64,000 bases of DNA from Notospermus geniculatus (taxonomy: Eukaryota > Nemertea > Pilidiophora > Heteronemertea > Lineidae), in assembly GCA_002633025.1 (NCBI GenBank), contig NMRB01000891.1:62001-126000 (forward strand), given 5' to 3'. The notes under the pieces were generated by a model, which saw only the letters and a list, made by a program, of their open reading frames with translations, was not told where the DNA came from and searched no databases. Shown here piece by piece: positions 12,001-24,000 of this stretch (its first letter is position 1; every line of letters begins with the position of its first letter). Made by a program: the position numbers and the translations under genes.

Positions 12001-15000
12001 CAGCCCTGGTGTCGGTGATGGCACCAGCATCAAGGATGCCCTACAAGGAATCAAATCAAACTGGGCACATCTTTCCGAACTTTTAAAACAGCGACAGAAA
12101 GAGGCACAGTTCAGACTTGAGCTTGCTCAGAAGTACGAGTTGGCCAAGGAGGAGGTGTTGCATTGGCTGGGAGATGTCGAAGGTCGTATCGATCACCTTG
12201 AACCTGTCGCCATTGATATTGAGGTCATTGAGAAGCAGATTGAAGAACTACAGGTAAGTGATTGGCTGTGTTGTAAGGTGAATGGATGTTATAAATTCAA
12301 TTGGTCAGAAACCTTCAATGGTGAAGTACTCTCGTGAGTCATATGAACTGTTGTCTTGAAGACATCGTCTGCTTACGGTTGTGGATGTCGTCTGCTCATG
12401 TCAAAACTCTTGTCTGCTTTCAGCCTCTGCTGAAGACCTATGAAGACTTCTCTCCCAAGATCGAGGAGGTGAATGATGTCAGCAGCACCCTTGAGTCACT
12501 CCAGCATGGCGACGGGGAGGCCAGCAGCCCAGTCAGAAGGAGTAAGTTCACGTTCAATTTCATTGGGACTAAATTCATACTTCGTACACAAGATTTCTAA
12601 GGTTTGAGCATTGAAACACTCTAGTTGTAGTGAAATGTGAGAGTGAACTTATAATTACACGTCATCAAGTTAACCTTAGTGCTGAACTCTTTGCACACCA
12701 CACTAAAATGGTACACAAGTAGTTTTCAGCATGTGCAGCCAGGTAGAATAAATACAACCATTCACTTTATGTAATGGATACCACCATAGTTTTCCGATGT
12801 TCATTCATATTCTACAAATTATATGAGTTTTGATGATATTGATTGAGAACTTGTGTGTGACTTTATGGTTAATGCATATTCCATTGAAATCAATTTATGA
12901 TTGTTACACCTTACGTTCTTGGATATTCCTTGCTCTCTGCAGTAGCAGTCATCCTTGCCTGCTGCAGTAGCAGTCATTCTTAGTCTCTGCAGTAGCAGTC
13001 ACCCAAACACTTTCTTTTCTGTCCATTAATTTCACCCTTTCATGGCATTGATCAACTTTGATAGATTTTCCTTTGAGTAGCATAGATTCTTTCATTCCTT
13101 TGTCACATTCTAGAGCCTAGTGTACGACTTGGCGCCCGAGTCCCAACATCTCCCGTCCGGACCGGTCCTGTTACCTCCCCATCCTCTGTGGTCAGCCCGC
13201 TCTCCAGCGAGTCAAGTGGCATCAGCAGCCGAAAGAGCTCCACGGACAACTTGCTCGGATTCGATGGTAACAGCACTTTTGTGTAACTCATAGTGAACTT
13301 GACTTGTGTGCAGTAATAGTGGCATCATGCACAGATACATGTAGTGCATTGCTTGAACCACTGTTTCATCTTCTCTATGCATGCTACCATATTCTTTACG
13401 ATACAGTTCCCCAATACTCAGTGTAATTCCTGTGTGTCCAAAAATGTCTTGTCAATTTGCATGTACCAGTACGTCAGCCTCCTGAGAAATCGTCATACCT
13501 GACCTGCCCTTGTTCCATCTCCACCAATAATCAGTGTGTGTGTCAGTTTCAGGAGAAGAAACTGAATGCTGAAAGTTTGCAATCAAAAGACGTTAGAAAA
13601 ATTTCTTGATTCATATTTCATTGTCTGCTCTACCTTGTTCAGTGAATTTGACTGAAAAAAATACCCATTACTTCAGATTTGTCAGAAGCGCAACAACAGT
13701 TGATGGAAATGAACGAAAGATATGACAACGTTGGTGACCGTCTCGCCGACAGACAGAACGAACTCAGCTCAACACTGGAGAAAGTCAAGTCATACTTGGA
13801 GGACGTCCAGAACATCCTAACGTGGCTGGAAGAAAAGGAGCGTGGCATCGTTCCGCAGGAGAAGTTGCCAAGCAGCGTGGAGGAAGCAGCCAAGAAGCTG
13901 AAAGAACACGAAACGTTCCATGATGAGTTGCTCGCCAAGGAGGAGCTCGTTGACAGCATACGTCAAAAGGCTGGACAGTTGATGAAGAACAAGGGACATG
14001 TGCCGGGAATCGGTGACGTGCAGCAATTACTTGAACAACTTGGTGAGTAACTCTCAGTAATCTGTCAATTTATGATCTTACCCTCTGCATGTTTATTGAT
14101 ATTCAGATCCTGAGTCCAAAAATCTTTGTTGTCGTTGTCGTTCTCACTTATATTGTCTTCTGTTGATTTTCATAACTATATCTTACCTGTTTTCTTCTTG
14201 ATTCTGCAGAAGACCGATGGGCTGCCCTGAAATCCACGTCTGGGGAACACCGCAAATCTCTCGGTGCATTAGTCAATGACCTGAAAGGATTCCGTGACAG
14301 CCATGACCAGCTCGTCAAGTGGTTGGACCAGAAGGGCAAGATGTTGTCAGTCTTGGGTCCCGTTGCGTCGGAACCAAGCATGGCAAACACACAATTGCAG
14401 CAAGTGCAGGTAAGAGTCACCTGATGTTCAATCATGATTCCAATATTTTTTAACTTCAGTGGATTTTTTTGCCCATATTTCTACAATTCAGAGTGCTGGA
14501 TTTATTTTCATAAATATGATATTTTCTTTGATTATTTTCAATCATACATCTTGATTGGCAGCTTTGACCTTTTGGAAAGGTGTTAAATGATACATCTTCT
14601 GCTATTTCTATCTTCAAGTTTTCCTTCAGTCCCCTAGAAGAAATTGTCAATAATTTCTGCAATGTTCTGTACTGAAAGAGTTTGATGCCATTTGGTTGCA
14701 AATCTCAAGTCAAGTTCGGCTAGATTATCACATTAAATTTGAAATTCACACTAAAGTAGTAGTCTGATCACCAGTTGCTTATCATGTGCATGTGGTGAAA
14801 GTTGATGTTGGGACACTGGGTTACCTAGGGACCACTCTTAATACTTTCCCTCTGATTTCTTTCATGATTATAGGCAATCGTTTTATGTAAAGTTCTGGTC
14901 AGCCCAACTTGGTCCTGGTAATTTCCAAAATCATTTATTTCTTCAATCCCCAGTTATGTAATTTGAAATCATTGTTATCGTACACAGGACTCATTAAAAC

Positions 15001-18000
15001 AGATTTTTGAGCCAGTTTACTGTCTGCAAAGACCAAGTTGTCTGACAAGGACTAAACCATCTTTTGTGGGAGGATTTTCTGAGATTTTATTTGCTTCAGA
15101 ATGCGTAGATCTCCTTTCTCAGCCATGTCCATTGTGGATCAGTGAGAGCATTGTTGATTGAAGTGTTAGCCTTAAGCCTAGTTTATACTTCGACGCAAGA
15201 CCATCGGCGTCCGACGCCTGATCAAATCTGGATGCCGACTTCCCGGAATTGATTCATAGTCCAGCGTACTTTAGCGACGGCGACCCGTTGTGAAATGACT
15301 CAAGTAATAACAGCCTGGCGATAGGACGCCGACCAAATCGCACGACAGGGTTGGCGCCGAACGGAAGAACGCACGTCGGTCGTCGGCGATGGTCGTGCAT
15401 CGAAGTATGAATTAGGCTTTACTCTATGTTGCAGTTGACTTGGAAGTACAGGACTGTACTATCACTTCAGTTGACTATGTTGCCACTGATAGTGCCTTTT
15501 ATTATTGGCGGGAAAATCTGTTGACAAATTCTACTTTTTCTGATTATTTGGTTCAGGATTCACTTTACAATTTTATTACGGGTCTTGGTATAGGAGTGTT
15601 TTTACTTTTCATGGTTTTGCTCATCATTGCTACCAGCTTTGGCGCAAGATTATGTCACAGTCCCATCATGCCCATTACGGCATTGTCCGACAACTTCAGC
15701 CCATTTAACTTTGCTCCTTCTAAATATCTTGCAATGCTTAACCATAAAAGACGTCATCATTCATAAGATTTGGTCCAAGTTGTTGAATACATTGATGCAG
15801 ACTGAAAAGTTGGAGCAAATATGTGGGCTGAAGTTGCATTGTCATGGTTACGGTACAGTGCTCGTGCATCCTCTGTAGTGAGATGAAGCTTGGTGCATGG
15901 AATAGCGCACTTGGAATGTGTTGCCCTCTATTGGCCACATAATAATCGACTCTAACTTTCCCTCCCGTGCGCAGTACCAGGAGTACCAGGAGGTGAAGGT
16001 AAGGCCGGAATGACTTTATTCATTATACTCATTCAATTACAACAACAACAACAAAGCATGAAAGGAGCAGACGACATGAGATGTCATGTTTACAGTTTTT
16101 TTGCTTCGTACATGTTTGTGGCAAATGGGAGGTGGGTTTCTTGAAGTTCGTCTGCATCTCTTCACAGTGTGCGGGAATTCATTGAAATACAAACTTGGCA
16201 TCAATTATATATTCGTAGAGAAGAGATAGTGAGTGAAGTTCTCGAAAGGTGGAAGTCCGGGCACATGCTAGGCCTAGGCCTACTTCCTGATGATATCAAA
16301 CTAGATTAAAACATTCTCCTGCTACTTGGGTTTGTTTGGAACAATCTTTTTATGTGGAGTTTTGTTTTGTTGTTGAATGAGTGAACCTGAATGCTCCATG
16401 TCCCTGAGTTGAACGCAAAGCGCCTTTTTGCCAATCTCCTGTCATTTGATGAACCTGGCACCTCTATATGCATGGAATGAACTGGACTAGTACGCTAAAA
16501 TGAGTCGTGCTGGATTGGTTCGTCAGGGCAGCGAGGGGTGTCAGGGTTAAAGCTGGAGAACTGATGGTGTGAGGTATCCAAATCTCAGTGCCAGTGCATA
16601 TTCAAATGAAGAAATGACTTGTGCCTCTTCAACTCATGCATTGCTTGATAAATTTCTGCAAAAGTTGTTTTCTTTTGTAATGAAAACACCATCAGTTCTC
16701 AGTGAATTAATCTGTATATTCTTCCAGCCTGCAAATAACCTTGGATGTGCATATTCATGATTTGCCACATTTTGCCTAGGCCTATGCTATGTAAACTCGT
16801 ACCTATTTTACATCTCTTGTACTGAAAATACTGTACGTTTCCAAGGAAGTGAAAAAAACTCTCAGGAGCACTTATACGTCCACGACTGCCTGGCTCTCTG
16901 TTGCTGGGCAGGAAACGTTCTTATCTGTCCAGCACACTTCAGGTGACCCCATCCTCATCTTGGGATGGATGCTGAACTATAAACTCATGGCTTTGAAGCA
17001 GTTTCCAGAAGATCTCGACTTCACCATCAATTTCACAGCATGTGCGAATACTTCATGTACTAATTCATTGTTGTAAATTTATACTAAACACCGCCATTGA
17101 TACATGCTTGGTACATTGGTGCTGATGCATGAGGACCATGTCATTGCAAAATTGTCAAAAGCATCAACTAGAAAGTGTATGTCGATGGTGTACACTCCAG
17201 TCTGCATGCGGTAACTCATTCAGTGCCTGAGCAAAATTTGATAAAAAGTTAGGACAACGCCAGAGACACGTAATGTTTGAAAAAGGAACTGAAATTGACA
17301 TCAGTATGGCTCAATCTGAGCCAAATGCTTTGTTTTACCACAAGTTTTCAGATGGCGTTTGCGATCTTTGCTCTGGAATTGAAAATGTAGGCCATGGGAG
17401 CCGGGGGTAGGCACTGAAAGGGTTAGCCTGCTAGGCTTTGAAAAATAGACCATCCATGAAGTTGGATATGTCAATACCTAACCCAGTCCCTCCTTCAGTG
17501 GCCCCAAACATGCTGTGAATCCCTCCAATGTGACTGGTTGGGCCATATTGATTCAGAAACTCCGTCTGCCAAGCTTGACATGGATGATCCCGGCTGAAAT
17601 GCTGCAAATTTCTGGCTTTCCTCAGCGCTACATTTCCACTGAATCCTGCACCATTCTACTTAAAATCATTACATAAAGCAAAATGTGACAATTAGGATCA
17701 CCGAATTATCAAGTGTTTGTAGTTCCTTTCCAGGATAGCCTACTTCAATGGTGTCATGGTTCTGTAATGTTATGTACACTTGTCAAAATTCCTTTTCCCC
17801 TGGAAACAAAAACCAAAATGGCTTCCTGTTTTCGTATGGCAACAACACATCTGTTGATATAAAGGTATCGTAACTCTTTCTTCTGGGTGTCTGTGCAAGA
17901 TTCCAGCTACTCAGAGTCAAAATTTCATATCTTCTCCAGGTTCTTCAAGATGAATTCAACAGCATGAACGACACATACGACCAGTTCGTCCGTACCGGAA

Positions 18001-21000
18001 ATGCAATCCTCGAAAAATGTGAACCAGATTCTGAGAATGCCAAGAAAATCAACTCCGATCTAATAGAGGTTACCAATGGCTGGGATAAACTCCAACAGCA
18101 GTTGAAGGATCGTGAGGACAGTTTGAGAAATCTGTTGGGTCCAGCCTCAGAGTATTACGACACACTTCACCAGCTTAACAACATGCTGCCGACTCTTGTT
18201 GACAAGATGGCTGACCTACCGCCGATTTCATCGAAGGCAGACATGATTGAGAAGCAGAAAGAGCAGATGAAGGTAAGCAGAAAAGGGTTCATCTGTTGGA
18301 ATATGTTGAATGGTTTCCAGGCACAGAGCTGGGGTTGACTTTGTAAAAGCCCTCTTCTACTTGTGTCACCGTGCAAGAAACTTCCATATGTATTAACGAA
18401 TAGCCTTCTGTTTTGCTAAAGTGTTCATTCTGTGATCTCCTACAGGGTATAGATGGTGACGTTGAAAGTTTCAAAGACCTGCTGGAGAAGGCACGAGATC
18501 AATGCAACTCGCTCTGTGACTCGACCAAGCAGTCGTCTGTCAAGTTTGACTTGAACAACAAGCTGGCCAATGTTGAGAGACCATTCAATGATCTCATGAA
18601 GAAGTATGGTGGGTATTTTGCTTCAATTTTCACTGATTTCTTGTTGCAAAACTGCCCCCATGGATTAAACTGCAGTTGAAGGTCGTGTACCCTTCCTTCC
18701 TTGACGACAGTTCTCACTCTTAATTCACGCTGCTTCTACTTCAGATACGTACAAGACAAAGGCAGATGAAGCTGAACAAGAAGGCCAAGCATTCAATGAG
18801 AAGCTCTCCGAACAGCTGCAGGTGTTGGCAGACATGCAACAAGGACTTGATCGTCTGCCTCCGCTGTCATGTGACAAGGATAAGATCAAACGAGAGTTGG
18901 ATAACACAGAGGTAGGCATTTTATTTTGTTACGAAATCGACTGTCGAATTGTCTGCAGTACTTCGCACCCTCCTTTAGGTCAGTATTGTGGAAAAATTTG
19001 TTGACTTTCGACAAATTTCTGTGTTGCAGAATCTGCAAGGTAAACTTGACGACATGGAATACGACACAAAGAAGACCATCGAGATGGGCAGACGGATGTC
19101 ACTGTCGGCTGCTAGTCCAGAAGAGAAGGCAGAAATTGACAAACAATTGGACACACTGGAAGGACAGTTGAAGAATCTGAAGAAGACCACTGCAGACCGA
19201 CACGAAGATTTGAAAACTTGTCTTGACCATGCGCAGCGGTTCCTGGATAACTTGGAAGGTGTGTTGGCTTGGTTGAAGTTCAAGGAAGATCATTTGGCTG
19301 ACATGCCGAACGTGGTGCTGAAGAAGGAGCATTTGGCCAAGCAGCTCAAGGATGCCCAGGTTTGTGAACGTTCAGATTCATCTCTTGTTTCACCCCCCCC
19401 CCCACTTGATTTAGAGTTCATTGTTTTGCTTCGAAAATTTAAAATTTGTTACATACAAAATTTGAATCTTGAATGAGAACCTTTGAGATTGACTTCCCTT
19501 CACCAGCACCCACGAAAAACAAAAAGCTAACATTAAAATGACTGGAATTTTGCTTCACTTTTAGGGCTTCCAGAATGAGATCGTGTGGAAGACAGCTGAT
19601 TTCAATGCACTGAAAGATGCAGGCCAGGTACTGCTGCAATCTACAGATGCAGACCACACCATGGTGCAGCACGATCTCGATGACATCTCAACAAGATGGG
19701 ACAATCTCAATGAAGGTTCGTAGTCTCTTGGTATCAGTTTCATTCCTCTTGGATTGTTTAACCTGACGGACTGTTCCCTTAAATTTCATGTTTTGTTTAC
19801 CTTCTTCTTTGATATTTTTGTAGCCGCTGCTGAGAAAGTAAAACAACTTGAGGACACCAGCCAGCTGCTCCAGGACTACAATGATGCACTGAGGGATGTC
19901 CAGCATGTGCTGAAGACTAACGAAGACAAGTTGAACTCGTACAGGGCTGCAGCAGAAACATCAAAGGATTCGAAACACTTGGATAAAGTCAAGGTTGGCA
20001 TTGATTGGTCGATCGATATCCATCTGCTTCTGAACTGAATATTTGTCTCGGCCTATCGGTTCAAACCTGTGTATCTGCCCATGTTTGGTTCCATCATATC
20101 CAAACATTTTTCCTGCCGCCTTGTTTTGCACTTGGGATTTAAAATGATGTATTCTCTGTTCTAGATGCTGCAGGAAGATGTGCAGAACATGAAGCCAATG
20201 GTGACTGACCTCTGCGAGCAGGCTGACCTCCTCGTCGCTAGCGCACCCGAGGGCTGCAACTCAACCCACGTCGAAAACGAGAGCGACAAGGCTGCAAAGC
20301 GGTACAACACGCTGAATGCCGACATCGACGCCCTGATCACCGAATTCGAAACCGGCTCAGCCATTTTGGGTGATTACCAACGAGGCATGAGAGATTTGTC
20401 AGGAGAGCTGAACCACCTTGAAGAAGAGGCCAATGCCAAACCAGGCATAGGTCGAGATTTAGAGAGTCTAAAGAAACAACTCGGTGATGCTGAGAAACTT
20501 TTGGAGAAACTTGAGGAGAAGAAGGCAGCCATTGAGGACCAAAACAACAAACTGCATGACCTACAGAATGAAGGAATGGTGGCTGATCCAACAAACTTCA
20601 TCAACCAGGTATTATAATTAGAGCCTCATCTATATTTAGCTCAAGGTCGTCATATGACCTCATTATTCTTTAAAATTGAAGGGAGCAGTGCAAATAATAG
20701 AAATTCTCTTATTTTTGTACTCCAGCTTGACGCCCTCCAGCGACAGTGCGACAAACTCATCGACCAGAATCAACACCGAAAAGAAGATATTGAGAATACC
20801 ATGGATAAGTTAGAGGAGTTGAAGAAGAAGGTTGATGATGTAAACAGTGCCATTGACAAGGCAGACGCATCCTTGCAACAAGCACCACCTATGGGTGGAG
20901 ATGAAGACAAAGTCAAACAGCTCCAGAAGGATTTCAAGGTTAGTTGAAGAGAATCAAAACTGATTGGAATTAAACTTATTGAACAATGGACCTTCCCATT

Positions 21001-24000
21001 TGCTATTGTCATCTGTTGTCTGTTTTCAGGTATTCCAGAAGGAGACAGTGGAACCAATCCTTCATGATGTTGACCAGACCAGACAACTTGGCAACAACCT
21101 TATCCAGAGTGCAGGCTTTGGCGTCAGCATATCTGACCTTGAGGCTGACCTTGATCAGATGAACGGCAAATGGGCCGACTTTACGAGGAAGGTCGCTGAG
21201 AGGGATGCCAAATTGGATGCTGCACTCCTCAAATCAGGGAAGTTCAAAGATGCCTTGGAGTCCATGCTGGATTGGATTGGAGAGACGGAAGAGATGATAG
21301 CCAATCAGAGGGAACCGTCTGCTGATGGTCAGGTGATCAAGGCACAGATGCAGGAGCAGAAGGTAAGGGCATTGTTTTTGTCTTCTATGTGGCTGAAATA
21401 AGAGAAATCAAGGTAGGGGCCTACTTTTGAACTCTGCCTCATTTGATTCGTGGCAAAACTTGAATTTGACCTTTTCTCTCTAAATTATTGTAGGCTTTTG
21501 GAATGTCAGTGTTCGCTGACTTATTTCTTCTTACTTGTTGCAGTTCCTTCAACGGATGCTCACGGACCGTACGCCAAGCATCGAGTCACTCCACCAACTC
21601 GCCGATCAGGTCATGTCATCAACGGAAGACGAGGATGAAAAGAACACGATCACGTCACAGATTTCTGACCTCGAAGAACGCTGGGAGAAACTGAGCGAAG
21701 CGGCTGAACAACGCCAGAAAGATCTGCATGACATTTCACGAATTGCCAAGGAGTTCCGCGAGAAAATACAGCCGATCATGGAATGGTTGGACAAGACGGA
21801 AAAGCTGGTCTCCGGGATGGATGCAATCAGTGCCGATCCTGAACAACTGCAGCAGCAGATTGAAGAGCACAAGGTGAGTCTTATTCCATATTTACAGATA
21901 GCTGTGATCTTGGATAGTTTATAGCGTTGTGTTCATCATGATCGAATGATGCATTGATGTCTTGAATGCATCATTTGAGGTCTTGTAGGTTCTGCATGTT
22001 GGTCATTTTTAGCACGAATCTCTTCAAGTCCAATTTTGAGCAGAGGCGGGCATGGAAATGTGTCTGTTGCTAAAATTAGAAGAAATAACAGCTTATCAAA
22101 GCCATGTGGCAATCACTTCAGAATAAAAGCTGCTTTTGTGGTAGTTTCTATTGTTGAAAAACAGACACTGCAAATTTTAGAGGGCATGAAATAATATCAG
22201 GTTTCTAAGGTGAAAGACATAGCTTCCTACCGGATTTGAACCCACGGACCCTCGCATAAGGCATCAGTCGCCAGCAATCAGGGGCAGCATGCCTTAACCA
22301 CAAGGCGAAATCCCCATCTTCAAAAAAAATGGTTCAATGACCATGTTAAATGAGGCAAATTTTAGATATGTGAAATACATGCAGGTAAGCTGGGTCTATT
22401 CGAACTTTTCTTCTTTCGCTAACTAAATAGAAAATGGTAAGAAATTGTTGTGATGTACAAAACACTTGGATCACATTTCATCCAGTGTTGTTCTGTTTCA
22501 TGTGGTGTCAGAGAGATATCAATGTTCGTTTCTATCTACGGTCACATAAAGTTATGTCACGGAGACCAAAAAATTTAGATTTTTCTCCATCTTCTCCATC
22601 TGTGTTCGGTTTACGTGACCTAACTTCACGTGACCATGGTGCCCCTAAGCCATGCCTCACCACGATCCTTTTTCCCATCCGCACACAGTACATGCCGTTA
22701 GATCCACACACGGAGGCACAACAACTGCATGTAGGACATTTAGATCTTAGAATATCTTTGTTCATATGTAAGGCGGTCTTGGGGAAAACCCATCGGATGT
22801 CACATGTGAGGAAAGTGTTAATGGCCTTGGTGAACCTGCACATTTCAATAGCTGAAATGTACTACGTAACAGGTAAACAGTAGCAGATCAATGCACAGGC
22901 AGTCTGACAGCCCTTGTTGATCATTCAGTGACTTCTGGTGGGTTTTCCTCGACCGCCACACATATGTGGATGTGCACGAGTTACTTGACACTGTGGGAGT
23001 ATGGGATTAGATAGTTGACAAAAGGTCTTGGTCAACTTTGGCGTTTCATGCCATGTGTTTAGGATCTTCACAGGGAAATGGGCATTTTCAGTGGATGCTC
23101 ATGTTAACTTTGTGGTATTTGTCCAATTCCCCGTGAAAATCATAAAACACAGCATACTCAAGTTGACAGTGGCCTTGAGGTTCATCAAAACATATCTGGC
23201 TGTCATGCAGTCCCATTGGGAGAAAATTGAACAGCATCTACATGTGTCCATGAACTGAACACTTTTCGAATGCTTCTTTTAACCATAAAATGCTTGTGTC
23301 AAGTGATTTGGTACATTTACATTTTATTTTTCATATAACTTTAATATTCCTCACGTTAGTTCTTTTATTCCAGCACTTTGTACGAACACTTCTTTTCCCT
23401 TGTTTATTTGCATTGATCCTCTCCTCCAAAGCTTTATTTAGTTCTCTTTTCTTTTATGAAATTTCCAGGAATTAGTCGAACAAATGGCCGGCCAGGCGTC
23501 TCTTGTAGCCAGTGCAGAAAATCTCGGCGAACAGCTGAGTGGCAAAGTTGGCATTTATGATGCCCAGGGGGTTAAAGAGGAGTTAAATACTCTGAAAGAT
23601 CGTTTTGGACACATCTGTCGAGATATTGAAAATGAATTACAGGATTTTGTCAATATTCGTGATAGTTTACTTGAATTTAATGAACAATGTTCTGATGAAG
23701 AGGCCTGGCTGGACACGCATGATTTACAAGTGTCTGTCGAGGGTATTAACCCCTTGCAGGCTAGGAACGTCACGAGAAAGATGGCTGAACTCATGGTATA
23801 CTCAAATTTTCAAATGTAACGGGTTTAGGTTTAATAGTTACAGATGTCGACTAACTTTAAAACTTGTCGTTACTAATTCTGTGTCTTAACTGTGACATGT
23901 GTATCGTGACAATCTGTAAGGGTCAAATTCTTGTAGTGAATATACTGAGTCAAGGCCTACAGACCTGCACGTGCAGACCCTGAACCAGTAAATTCAACGT

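Larger units (their letters stand above)
14410..17939 (+). other. Large rod intron (3.5 kb)
   Basis: Phase-0 intron. It contains an inverted-repeat element (15174-15419), an intronic ORF with a hydrophobic stretch (about 15440-15766) and a candidate 24-nt microexon (15975-15998). The rest is AT-rich with no recognised exon. Confidence 0.75.
21874..23468 (+). other. Rod intron (1.6 kb) with SINE-like and MITE-like repeats
   Basis: Phase-0 intron holding a tRNA-like SINE fragment (22221-22316) and an inverted-repeat element (22772-22958). No exon seen elsewhere in it. Confidence 0.75.
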
